A stretch of 64,000 bases of DNA, from NCBI GenBank assembly GCA_007859745.1, contig SMLU01000002.1, positions 612,942 to 676,941 of the forward strand. The letters are read 5' to 3'. This DNA is from Phycisphaerae bacterium RAS1. GTDB lineage: Bacteria; Planctomycetota; Phycisphaerae; UBA1845; Fen-1342. Below, one piece after another: positions 50,612-59,528 of this stretch. Positions within the stretch are counted from its first letter, which is position 1. Each line of letters opens with the position of its first letter. Position numbers and translations under genes: made by a program. The notes under the pieces were generated by a model. It was not told the DNA's origin, searched no databases, and saw nothing but the letters and a program-made list of their open reading frames with translations.

Positions 50612-51343
50612 GTGGCGAACTGCGCTTCACCTCGTCCGACTATACCGGTGGGTGCCGACAGTCGCATCGACGCCGATGTTCCCTGTATTCAATGCGGCTA
50701 CAACCTGCGGACGATTCACACAAGCGCGGCATGTCCCGAGTGCAATCGGCGGATCGCGGAGTCGCTGTATGCGCAGTCGCTGGAGTTCTCCGATCCGGCA
50801 TGGCGGCGCAAGGTGTGCTCGGGGATGCGGCTGCTCCGGCTGGCGGCGGTGCTCTGGGTGGTCTCCTTCCTGGTCTGGCGACTATCGGTGCGGGCGGGCG
50901 AGATGATCGACACCGTTTACATCCTCGGGACGCAGGTGCTCGGTTTCGTCGGCGTGCTGCGTGTCTGCGCGCGCGACAAGGGCGCCGCGATCGGCCGCGT
51001 CGTCCTCGCCCGCCGCTGGGCCGTCGGGTGCGCGGTCGTCGAGCTGGCGCTGTTCCTCATTCAGTGGGCGGCGATGGCGTTGCTCGATGCTGTCGATCTG
51101 CGGGTGTTCAACCTCTTCGCGAACGTCGCGCGGCCGCTCATCGGGAACGTGATCGTCTGGATCGCGATGGGCATTGTGCTGCTGGACCTGATTCGCCGCG
51201 GCGCCCCGCAGCTTCGGCTGTTCGCGCTGGTCACCGTGGCGGCCGCGGTCTGGTGCTGTGTTCCGTACATCGTTCTGGACGTCCTGGACGGTACAGTGCA
51301 GAGCACGGGGTGGTTCAGTTTGTTCGGTTGGTGGTCCGTGTGA
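50612..51343 (+). CDS. Membrane protein with N-terminal zinc ribbon
   Basis: 243 aa, GTG start. 'PCIQCGYNLRTIHTSAACPE' + C gives a C-x2-C/C-x2-C ribbon like that at 32228, but at the N-terminus; then about six transmembrane helices. Function unknown; the ribbon plus membrane design is a recurrent planctomycete type. Confidence 0.7.
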   Translation: MANCASPRPTIPVGADSRIDADVPCIQCGYNLRTIHTSAACPECNRRIAESLYAQSLEFSDPAWRRKVCSGMRLLRLAAVLWVVSFLVWRLSVRAGEMIDTVYILGTQVLGFVGVLRVCARDKGAAIGRVVLARRWAVGCAVVELALFLIQWAAMALLDAVDLRVFNLFANVARPLIGNVIVWIAMGIVLLDLIRRGAPQLRLFALVTVAAAVWCCVPYIVLDVLDGTVQSTGWFSLFGWWSV

Positions 51344-51495
51344 TGGAATTGGGCGTGGGAAATCGGCGTGTTCTCCGGCTGGGCGGCGAGCATCTCGCAG
51401 GTCCTGCTGTTACGGCGATGCTCCGCGCGTTTGCGCGGCATCGCGTGATTCGCGTTGCGACCCCCACGGCGGCTTGAACTACTGCGGAGGCGTTT

Positions 51496-51604
51496 GTCCG
51501 AACCCGCCGCGCCACGCGGCCCGGGACTTTCGCACGGGGAGCATCGGCGTCCCGCCGGTGCCTGGAAACAAATAGGGGCGCACCGGCGAGACGCCGATGC
51601 TCCC
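51496..51604. repeat. Foldback core fragment plus GGGAGCATCGGCG pair
   Basis: A degenerate forward foldback core (51496-51522) is followed by the inverted pair of the GAGCATCGGCGTCCCGCCGG family (51536-51560 / 51577-51604). The two repeat families sit side by side in this convergent intergenic space. Confidence 0.75.
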
Positions 51605-51627
51605 CGAAACGAGATCGTGACGAGGTA

Positions 51628-52977
51628 CTAATCACTGCGCGGATTCGCCGCGGTTGACTCTGCCTCCGGCTGCGATGCGGGCGGGGCGCTGGGCGGCGCG
51701 GTGTTGGATGGCGCGGCGCCGGGCGGTCCGCCGGACGCCGGCATCGGCAGGACCGGCGTCGGGCCGTAGAGTCGCTCGTTGGCGCGCGTCACAACCATCA
51801 TGCCCGGCTTCACGCCGTCGGCCCGCACCTCGATCTCGCCCTCCAGCTCCATGCCGGTGATCACCGGCACGGGCACGGCCATCGCCGGCCCGGCCTCGGC
51901 GGGCTGAACGACGAAGACCTGTTTCATCGGCCCCTGCGAGACGATCGCGTCCTTGCTCACCAGCGTGCGCATGCCGACCGGTCCGCCGGGCACGTGCGCC
52001 CACACGAACATGCCAGGGAGCAGCACGTGGTCGGCGTTGGGCAGGTCGATCTCGACTGGGAAGGTGCGGGCCGAGGCGCTGGCGCGCGGCACGACGCGCG
52101 CGATCGTCGCCGGACGAGACGGCCTGGCGGATGCCGGCTGTCCGAGCAGGGCCTCGATCTCGACGCTGGCCCGCTCGCCAGGGCGTGCGAAGGCAATGAC
52201 CGATTCGGGCACGTCGACCCGCACGCGGACGGTTTCCACGTCGACCATGTCCGCGACCGCTCCGCCCTCGATGATCCACTCGCCGACTTCGGTGCGCTTG
52301 GCGACCAGGAACCCGTCGAAGGGCGCGGCGATCGACGCCTTGCGCACCTCGCGCTCCAGAAGCTTGACGGCGGCTTCCTTGGCGACGACTTGCTGCCGCC
52401 AGCGAGCCAGGACCTCCGGCCGAGCGCCGTTCGTAGCCTTCTCGTACTCGGCCTTGGCTTGCGTCAAGCGCCGCTCGGCGGCCAGGAACTCCATCTCGGT
52501 GTCGTGCTGTTCTTTTTCAGTGCTCTGTCCGGTTTCGCGCAGCCGAAGAATCCGCTCTTTCTCGAAAGACCACTTCTGGCACATCGCGTCAGACACAGCC
52601 ACCTGCGCGGCGAGCCGCCGCAGGTCCTCCTCGCGCTCGCCGTGCTCCTGCTCCGCAAGCTGGGCCTTCAGGCTGGCCAGTTCGCCGCGGGCCTGGTCGA
52701 GGCGCAATTGGAACGGCTCGGCGTCGAGGCGGCAGATGACCTCGCCTTTGCGCAGAAAGCGTCCCTCGTCTGATTCGAACGCGACGATGACGCCGCTCAC
52801 CTCGGCAGCGACGGTAGCGGCCCGCTGCGGGCGGACGGTGCCCACCAGGCGCAGCGAGGGCGGTAGATCGCGCTCCACGACGGGCGCGACGACGACCGGC
52901 GTGGGCCCGGGACCTTGGGCCAACGAGGGCCAGGCGACGGAGATTCCGAGAACGACGGACAGAAGCAAACGAGTCAT
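51628..52977 (-). CDS. Periplasmic adaptor (HlyD/RND membrane fusion) protein
   Basis: 449 aa exported protein that normally links an inner-membrane pump to an outer-membrane channel. Signal peptide (~1-20), 'TVAAEVSGVIVAFESDEGRF' + 'LRKGEVICRLD' (first lipoyl half), a long coiled-coil hairpin (~90-215), 'ASIAAPFDGFLVAKRTEVGE' (second half), beta-barrel and membrane-proximal domains, and a Pro/Ala/Ser-rich tail (~415-449). No pump or TolC-like gene is next to it, so it is orphaned here. Confidence 0.9.
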   Translation of the reverse strand: MTRLLLSVVLGISVAWPSLAQGPGPTPVVVAPVVERDLPPSLRLVGTVRPQRAATVAAEVSGVIVAFESDEGRFLRKGEVICRLDAEPFQLRLDQARGELASLKAQLAEQEHGEREEDLRRLAAQVAVSDAMCQKWSFEKERILRLRETGQSTEKEQHDTEMEFLAAERRLTQAKAEYEKATNGARPEVLARWRQQVVAKEAAVKLLEREVRKASIAAPFDGFLVAKRTEVGEWIIEGGAVADMVDVETVRVRVDVPESVIAFARPGERASVEIEALLGQPASARPSRPATIARVVPRASASARTFPVEIDLPNADHVLLPGMFVWAHVPGGPVGMRTLVSKDAIVSQGPMKQVFVVQPAEAGPAMAVPVPVITGMELEGEIEVRADGVKPGMMVVTRANERLYGPTPVLPMPASGGPPGAAPSNTAPPSAPPASQPEAESTAANPRSD

Positions 52978-53123
52978 GGGTTCAGCTCATCCGTCCCCGG
53001 GGAACGTCAGGCGTTGAGGTCGGCTTTCATGGGGCCGACAGGAGAGTATGCAGCATACCGGGGGGCGTCAACGCACCGAAAACCCGCGAGCTGCCGGGGG
53101 TGCGTCCGGCTGTTGCGATCCAT

Positions 53124-53260
53124 CCGAACCCGCCGCGCCCAGCGGCGGGGTGACGAGCGTAAGCGAGCGGCGCCGCCGGACCGGGGACGGCACCCCGCCG
53201 CTTGGCGCGGCGGGTTCTGAAAGACCGCTTGGCGCGGTGCGTTCGGAAAGACCGCTTGCT
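53124..53260. repeat. Foldback cores with partial duplications
   Basis: Forward core 53124-53150, interior 'TGACGAGCGTAAGCGAGCGG', inverted core 53194-53222, then a shortened second inverted core (~53224-53250). The rest of 52978-53316 holds a partial CGCGCGGCTCGGA unit and no gene. Confidence 0.75.
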
Positions 53261-53316
53261 TACGCGCGCGGCTCGGATCGGAACGGCGGGTTCGGAAAGA
53301 CGCCGCCGATCCGACG

Positions 53317-55035
53317 CTACGGCGAATACACGACCTTACCGCCCAGAACCGTTTTCAGAACGTTCGTTTCCAGAATCTCGCGCGGTTCACAGGTCATCAC
53401 GTCGCGATCGATCACGATGAAGTCGGCCAGTTTGCCCGACTCCAGCGATCCCTTCTCCGTCTCTTCGAAGGCGGCGTAGGCCGCCCACATGGTGTACATC
53501 GCCAGCGTTTCCTGGCGGGACACGCGCTCCTGCGGCTGCCACCCGCTCGGCGGCTGGCCGGCGGCGTCCTGGCGCGTGACGGCGGCGTAGAAACCGAGAA
53601 ACGGGTTATGCGATTCCACCGGGAAGTCGCTTCCGCCGGCGACCGGGACGCCGGCCCGGATCAGCGAGGCCCAGGCGTAGGCGCCTTTGCAGCGCTTTTC
53701 GCCCAGGCGGGCCTCGGCCCAGCGCATGTCGGAGGTGCAGTGCGACGGCTGCATGGCGGCGACGACGCCCAGTTTCTTGAAGCGCGGAATATCCTCGGGC
53801 GCGAGGACCTGCGCGTGTTCGATGCGGAAGCGATGATTGGGGCGCTGGCGGCGCGAGAGGACCAGCGAGTAGGCGTTGAGCGTCTCGCGGTTTCCGCGGT
53901 CGCCGATGGCATGGGTGCAGACCTGATAGCCCCGCTGAAGTCCGTTCTCGGCCACCATTCGCAGGAATTCGGGCTTCATAACGCTCAAACCCGTGTAGGG
54001 CTGGCGACGGTCATCGAGCGGACGGTCCGCGTAGGGATCGAGCAGCCAGGCGCCGCGCGAGCCCAGCGCGCCGTCGATGTACATCTTCGCCGCCCGCACG
54101 GTCAGCGTCGGACCGACCAGCACGTCGTTCTTCTCGAAATAGCGGATGGCGTATGGGCCGGCGATCATCGCGTAGACGCGGATCGCCAGCTTGCCTTCGT
54201 CGAGCAGCCGCTGATAGACCACGACATCCGCGGGCGAAACTCCGGCGTCGTGCACGCCGGTCAACCCGACCGAGAGGCACATCTCCTGCGCCTTGAGCAG
54301 CAGATCGGCCGTGGAGGGTTCGGGCGAGTTGATCACCTTGGCGACGAGTTCCATCGCGTTATCGACCAGGACGCCGGTTGGCTCGCCGCTCGCATCCTTC
54401 AGGATTTCGCCGCCCGCGGGCGAAGGCGTGTCACGCGTGATGCCCGCGAGTTTCAGGGCGGCGGCGTTTGCCACGCCGGCGTGACCGTCGACGCGCTTGA
54501 GAAAGACCGGGTGATTCGGGGTCGCTTCGGAGAGCGCGGCGTGAGAGGGAAGGCGGCGGTCGCGCCAGCTTTCGTGGTCCCAGCGGCCGCCCAGAATCCA
54601 CTGACCGGGAGGCGTCGCGGCGGCTTTTTCCTTGGCGATGGCGACCATGTCGTCGAATGACGTAGCGCGGCTGAGGTCCAGCCGGCCCAGGCCGAAGCTG
54701 CCCAGCCCCGACATATGCCCATGGGAGTCGATCAACCCGGGCAGGACGGTCTTGCCCGAAATATCGACGACCTTCACGCCCTGCGGCGCGAGCCGGCGGA
54801 TTTCGACGGTTGTGCCGAGCGCCGCAACCCGCTCGCCCGCGACGGCGATGGCTTCGGCGCGGGGGCGGATGGCATTGCAGGTGTAAATGTTGCCGTTGAC
54901 GTAGATCGTGTCCGGCGGCGGCGCCTGGCCCAGAAGCCGCGGCGTCGGCAGGAGCACCGCCAGGAGCAGAAGCGCGAGGAGCCGGACGAATGAAGAGCGT
55001 GTCGCGGTGTGACGCACGAAGAGGCGATTGAGCAT
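53317..55035 (-). CDS. Exported amidohydrolase family 3 protein (YtcJ-like)
   Basis: 572 aa metal-dependent hydrolase of unknown substrate. Signal peptide (~15-45, 'SSFVRLLALLLLAVLLPTPR'), 'DTIYVNGNIYTCN', 'TVLPGLIDSHGHMSGLGSFG' (HxH metal site), 'GLTGVHDAGVSPADVVVYQR', 'VCTHAIGDRGNRETLNAY', 'RIEHAQVLAPEDIPRFKKLG', 'VPVAGGSDFPVESHNPFLGF' (metal Asp) and the C-terminal 'ESGKLADFIVIDRDVM'. All known ligands of the family are visible. An upstream ATG at 55062 is an alternative start. Confidence 0.9.
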   Translation of the reverse strand: MLNRLFVRHTATRSSFVRLLALLLLAVLLPTPRLLGQAPPPDTIYVNGNIYTCNAIRPRAEAIAVAGERVAALGTTVEIRRLAPQGVKVVDISGKTVLPGLIDSHGHMSGLGSFGLGRLDLSRATSFDDMVAIAKEKAAATPPGQWILGGRWDHESWRDRRLPSHAALSEATPNHPVFLKRVDGHAGVANAAALKLAGITRDTPSPAGGEILKDASGEPTGVLVDNAMELVAKVINSPEPSTADLLLKAQEMCLSVGLTGVHDAGVSPADVVVYQRLLDEGKLAIRVYAMIAGPYAIRYFEKNDVLVGPTLTVRAAKMYIDGALGSRGAWLLDPYADRPLDDRRQPYTGLSVMKPEFLRMVAENGLQRGYQVCTHAIGDRGNRETLNAYSLVLSRRQRPNHRFRIEHAQVLAPEDIPRFKKLGVVAAMQPSHCTSDMRWAEARLGEKRCKGAYAWASLIRAGVPVAGGSDFPVESHNPFLGFYAAVTRQDAAGQPPSGWQPQERVSRQETLAMYTMWAAYAAFEETEKGSLESGKLADFIVIDRDVMTCEPREILETNVLKTVLGGKVVYSP

Positions 55036-55438
55036 GTTGGGACTCAGGTGAGGCCGGCACATCGCGGGCAGAATACCATGATCCTGGTAGAGCGTCTTGC
55101 AGGCCGCTGATTCCATCCGAGCCGCGCGCGTGAGCAAGCGGATCTTGAGCCTCCACTCCCTACAGTCGCGGCTCGGAAAGTCACGGTCGGCTGAACGCAG
55201 GGTCCGGAAAGCGGACCCTACCGGACTCTCCGCTCCCTCACGGTCGCGGCTCGGAAAGTCACGGTCCGCACAGCGGACCCTACCGGCTACCGGCTACCGG
55301 TCTCCGCTGCCTCACGGTCGCGACGCGGAAACCGGACGGCGATTTGTGTTGAGTGAACTGCGGTGCTCGATTAGAGTATTTTCGCTGGGATGGGGTCGAG
55401 CCAGAGGCTTTTCAATTCGGCCGAACGGAGTCGGAGCA
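55036..55438. repeat. Divergent intergenic region with CCGAGCCGCG elements
   Basis: Between the amidohydrolase (minus) and the cytochrome-fusion gene (plus). Holds one complete CCGAGCCGCG-ended unit (55117-55177) and repeats of CGCGGCTCGGAAAGTCACGG (~55168-55187 and ~55248-55267) with 'GCGGACCCTACCGG' units. Promoters must lie here, but I see no convincing boxes. Confidence 0.65.
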
Positions 55439-58400
55439 ATGTTTGTGCGCGTACGCACTCTCTGCGCACTCATTTGGGGCGCGGGGCTGTCGCTTGCTCC
55501 CGCTCTTGCGGTCGACCTGGCGCGGCCGTCGTCGCTGCATCTGAGCGCCGACGAGTCTTCCCTGCTGGTCACGCTGGCCGACGCAGACCGTCTGGTCGTG
55601 GTTTCGGCCGCGGACGGGGAAGTCCAGGCGTCCATCCCGACCGCCCCCGGGCCTTCCGGCGCGGTGTTCGTCCCGTCGCGCGGTGAAATCTGGGTCGTCT
55701 GCCGGCTTTCGCAGGAACTTCGCCGCTACGCCGCGGACACGCTGCAACCCCTGGGCGCGATCAGCATCCCGCGATTGTGCCAGAGAATCGCGCTGACGCC
55801 GGATTCTTCGCGAGCGTACGTGACCGCCGCCGGCCAGGATGCACTGCTGGCGATCGACACCATCGATCTCGCGATCCAGGCGATTCCGCTGCCGGGCCGG
55901 TATCCGCGCGACATCCTGATCGACCCGACCGGCCAGCGGGCGTACGTCGCGATGTTCCTCTCGGAATCCGTCGCGGTTGTGGACCTTGCGGCGGGATCCG
56001 TCATCACGGTGATTCCGGTCGGCGCGACACCCGCCGCGCCTACCCTGACCGGCGACGGAATCGTGGTCGGCCACCTGGGCCTCGACGGCAGCACGGCCGA
56101 CGACGCCGTCACGAACAAGGTCTCGGTGATCGACGAGCAGACGCTGAGCGTCGCTCACGAACATCTGCTGCCGCTGGCGACGCCCTGCGCGGCGGCGCCA
56201 TCGGCCGCGGGCGCGGTGTGGGTGGTGTGCTTTGGGTCGGATCGACTGGCGGAGGTGGACGCGGCGACCGGCGGCGTATTGCGAACCATCGCCGTCGGAG
56301 CGAACCCGATTGCGGTGGAGCGGCGCAGCGATGGACGGCTGTATGTGTTGAACTCGCTGGGTGACAGCATCAGCGTCGTCGATGACGGCGGCGTGAGCGC
56401 CGCCTGGCCGCTGAATCCGAGTTTCACCGGATTGGACACGCCCGCACGGCGCGGCGAGCACGTCTTCAACACGGCCCTCGGGAGCCGCGCGAACACCTGC
56501 AATAGCTGCCATCCCGGCGGGCTGCATGATGGCTTGTCGCGCTTGATCGCGCCGCCGGCGTATCTCGACAGCCTGACCATCAACACGCCATCGCTGGAAC
56601 TGCTGCAGTGGACGCCCCCCTACCGCCGGGTCGGGTCGGTCAGCAGCGCCGCGCTGCACGTCGCGTCCATTTACGAAGCCGTGCAAGGCGAGCCGATCGA
56701 AAGCGGCGAACTGACGGACCTTGTCGCGTACCTGCGGACGCTCGGACCGCAGCCGAATCCGCACGCGCGCGATCTTTCGGAGCTTACGCCGCTTCAGCAG
56801 CAGGGCCGCGATCTGTTCGTGCAGATGCAGTGCGCCCTTTGCCATAGCGGGCCGGCGTGGACCGACGGCCGAGCGCATCACGTCGGCACCGGCGGCGATG
56901 CGGATACCCCGTCGCTGCTGTCGCTCTGGTTCAGCGGGCCGTACCTGCACGACGGACGGGCGGCGACACTCGCCGACGTCTTCGCCCCCCTGCCCGGCCG
57001 CCACAGCCCGGCGGTCGCCGACGCCGGGGAGCGCGATGCACTGGCGGCGTATCTGATCACGCTGCCCAATCCGACGATTGTCTGGCGGGCGGTGCCGCGC
57101 GTTCGCGCGGACGGCACGTCACTGGGCGAAATCGCCATTCAGCTTTTTGACGCCGCGACTGGCCGGCCGCGCGCCGGCGTCGGCGTCGTCATTGAGGAAG
57201 AAACGGGACTGGCCGGGCTGAGCGTTTCCGCGCCGCCGCCGACGGATCAATTCGGCCAGACCGTGGCGACGGTGTCGGGGATCACGCCGGGCATGGCGCG
57301 GTTCCGCGTGCGTGTGGACGGAGCTCTGACGTCCGACTCTCGCGAGGTGGCGCTGTACGTTCCCGCTCGAAGCCTGGCGAATGTCGCCGCCAGCGCCGGG
57401 CTGGGCCAACCGATGCCGGCGAACGCCTATCCGCGCGCCGCAGCCGTGGCTGATTACGATCGCGACGGGTTTCAGGATCTGTTTCTGGCTGTCAGCGGCA
57501 AGAACGCGAGCGGACAGCACGTCGGCGCCGCCAGCTACCTGTTTCGCAACCGCGGCGACGGCACGTTCGAGGACGTGACCGCAGCGGCCGGCCTGCTGCG
57601 CAGCATGCGATCCTCCGCCGGGGCGGCCTTCGCCGACTTCGACAATGACGGCGATCCCGATCTGTACGTCAACAACCGCGGCGCGCCGCAGACGCCGGCG
57701 ACGGTGCACGAGCTCTTCCGCAACAACGGCGATGGGACGTTTACGGATGTGGCGCCGGCGGCCGGGGTTGAAAATGGCGGCTTCGGCTATTCGGTCCTAT
57801 GGCTCGACTACGACCGCGACGGCGACCTGGACGTGTTTGTTCAAAACCTGGTGGTCGGCGCCAGCTTTGGGAATCTCACGCCCGACGCGCTCTATCGCAA
57901 CGACGCCGACGGCACATTTACGGATGTGACCGGGCAGGCCGACCTCGAAGGCTGGTCGGTCGTCGGCGGCGACGGGGGCGCGGTCGCGGACTACGACGAC
58001 GACGGCCGGCAGGACCTGCTCAAGGTCGCCATTGATTACCCGCTGGAGCGCGTGTTCCTGCTGCACAATGACGGCGACGGCGTTTTCTCCGATCTGACCG
58101 CGCCGGCCGGCCTGGATTTTCCATTCTATTCGTCGCGCGGCGCGACCTTTGGCGATTACGACAACGACGGCGATCTCGACCTGTTCGTCGTCGGCGTCGG
58201 CCTGTTTCGAAACAACGGCGACATGCCGCGCACCTTCACGAACGTCACCGGCCAGATCGGCTTCAACTTCACGAGCTACACCGGCCGGCGCTTCGGCCAC
58301 GCCTTCGTCGACCTGAACAATGACGGCTGGCTGGACATCGTCGCGGAGAATCGCACGGGACCGATGGCCGTGCTGATGAATCTCCAGAACGGGCAATTCA

Positions 58401-59314
58401 GTCCGTACACGGACGTGGATTACGTGATCGACACGGCGCCCGATCCCAAGGTCGCGCTGGCCGTGCTGGATATCGAGAATGACGGCGACATGGACATTTT
58501 CCTCGGCCGCGAGGGGGCGGCCGGCGGGTTGCCGCAGGCGCTGTACGAGAACAGGTTTGCGGGTGACAACCGTTTTCTGCGTGTCGAGCTGATCGGCGCT
58601 GCGCCTTTCTCGGCCCGCACGCCGCTGGGGGCGCGCGTCTTCGTGCAGACCGCGGAAACGACGCAGATGCACGAGCTTTGGTCGGGCCAAGGCGCCGCCG
58701 GCGGGCTGGATACGCTGCAGCATTTCGGCCTGGGACAGGCTGACGCGGCGATGGTCAGCGTCCGCTGGCCGGATGGGCATGTGGACTCGCTCGGCGAAGT
58801 CGCCGCCGACACGCAGATTCTCGTCACGGAGGGCCAGCCGGGCTACCAGACGGTGCGGTCGTGGTTCCGGGCGCAGATCAGCGCGAGCGCGGTTTCGGGC
58901 TCCGCCCCGCTGACGGTGGATTTCCACGGCAGCGTGCTGAATGGACAGCCGCCCTATTTGTACGTGTGGGATTTTGGTGATGGCTCGACCCTGGGAACGG
59001 GCGCGGACGTCTCGCATGTCTTTACGGGCCAGCCGGGCGCCAGAAACGCGGAACTCATGGTTCGCGACGCGGGCGGAGCAACGACGACGGCAACGATTAC
59101 GATTACGCTGAATCCATTCCGCAGCGGCGACATGAACTGCGACGGCGTGACCAACGTGCTGGACATCAATCCGTTCATCCTCGCGCTTCAGGACCCGTTC
59201 CTGTACAACTCGAGCTACCCCGAATGCGACATCACGTACGCCGACATGAACGGGGATGGCGATGTGAACGTGCTGGACATCAACCACTTCATCAGCGCGG
59301 TTGAGGGCGGCTGA
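55439..59314 (+). CDS. Giant exported fusion: YVTN propeller, di-haem cytochrome, VCBS/ASPIC, PKD, dockerin-like
   Basis: 1291 aa. Signal peptide (1-23). ~25-330: seven-bladed YVTN/lactonase propeller. ~340-545: cytochrome c peroxidase-like part with two haem sites C354-N-S-C-H358 and C465-A-L-C-H469. ~550-650: carboxypeptidase-regulatory-like fold. ~655-1040: at least seven FG-GAP/VCBS units with Ca loops (DYDRDGFQD, DFDNDGDPD, DYDRDGDLD, DYDDDGRQD, DYDNDGDLD, DLNNDGWLD, DIENDGDMD). ~1050-1130: ASPIC/UnbV-like ('LQHFGLGQADAAMVSVRWPD'). ~1140-1225: PKD. ~1230-1291: two dockerin-like Ca repeats ('DMNCDGVTNVLDINPFI', 'DMNGDGDVNVLDINHFI'). A surface redox/adhesion role is inference. Confidence 0.88.
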   Translation: MFVRVRTLCALIWGAGLSLAPALAVDLARPSSLHLSADESSLLVTLADADRLVVVSAADGEVQASIPTAPGPSGAVFVPSRGEIWVVCRLSQELRRYAADTLQPLGAISIPRLCQRIALTPDSSRAYVTAAGQDALLAIDTIDLAIQAIPLPGRYPRDILIDPTGQRAYVAMFLSESVAVVDLAAGSVITVIPVGATPAAPTLTGDGIVVGHLGLDGSTADDAVTNKVSVIDEQTLSVAHEHLLPLATPCAAAPSAAGAVWVVCFGSDRLAEVDAATGGVLRTIAVGANPIAVERRSDGRLYVLNSLGDSISVVDDGGVSAAWPLNPSFTGLDTPARRGEHVFNTALGSRANTCNSCHPGGLHDGLSRLIAPPAYLDSLTINTPSLELLQWTPPYRRVGSVSSAALHVASIYEAVQGEPIESGELTDLVAYLRTLGPQPNPHARDLSELTPLQQQGRDLFVQMQCALCHSGPAWTDGRAHHVGTGGDADTPSLLSLWFSGPYLHDGRAATLADVFAPLPGRHSPAVADAGERDALAAYLITLPNPTIVWRAVPRVRADGTSLGEIAIQLFDAATGRPRAGVGVVIEEETGLAGLSVSAPPPTDQFGQTVATVSGITPGMARFRVRVDGALTSDSREVALYVPARSLANVAASAGLGQPMPANAYPRAAAVADYDRDGFQDLFLAVSGKNASGQHVGAASYLFRNRGDGTFEDVTAAAGLLRSMRSSAGAAFADFDNDGDPDLYVNNRGAPQTPATVHELFRNNGDGTFTDVAPAAGVENGGFGYSVLWLDYDRDGDLDVFVQNLVVGASFGNLTPDALYRNDADGTFTDVTGQADLEGWSVVGGDGGAVADYDDDGRQDLLKVAIDYPLERVFLLHNDGDGVFSDLTAPAGLDFPFYSSRGATFGDYDNDGDLDLFVVGVGLFRNNGDMPRTFTNVTGQIGFNFTSYTGRRFGHAFVDLNNDGWLDIVAENRTGPMAVLMNLQNGQFSPYTDVDYVIDTAPDPKVALAVLDIENDGDMDIFLGREGAAGGLPQALYENRFAGDNRFLRVELIGAAPFSARTPLGARVFVQTAETTQMHELWSGQGAAGGLDTLQHFGLGQADAAMVSVRWPDGHVDSLGEVAADTQILVTEGQPGYQTVRSWFRAQISASAVSGSAPLTVDFHGSVLNGQPPYLYVWDFGDGSTLGTGADVSHVFTGQPGARNAELMVRDAGGATTTATITITLNPFRSGDMNCDGVTNVLDINPFILALQDPFLYNSSYPECDITYADMNGDGDVNVLDINHFISAVEGG

Positions 59315-59359
59315 CAGGAACAGGGCTATCAGAACCGCGACCGCCCGGCCAACGTCCGC

Positions 59360-59418
59360 GCCGCGACCGTGAGGGAGCGGAGGGGCGAAGAACCGCTTGC
59401 TTACGCGCGCGGCTCGGA
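59360..59418. repeat. CCGAGCCGCG element, inverted copy
   Basis: Reverse-complement orientation of the unit at 47254-47315, directly downstream of the giant gene; 59315-59528 contains nothing else recognisable. Confidence 0.7.
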
Positions 59419-59528
59419 AATGCGCGTGCCGGAAGCGCGTTGACCATCGCCGCGCTCTCAGTATGCTCTAGCCTCACGCGGCCGGGTGCGTTGTCCGGCT
59501 ACCGGCGCCCCTCCAGTCGACACCCATT

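Noticed and set aside
57797-59287. 496-codon minus-strand frame opposite the VCBS/dockerin gene
   Set aside because: Val/Arg/His-rich shadow produced by repeated GAC/GGC codons on the other strand.
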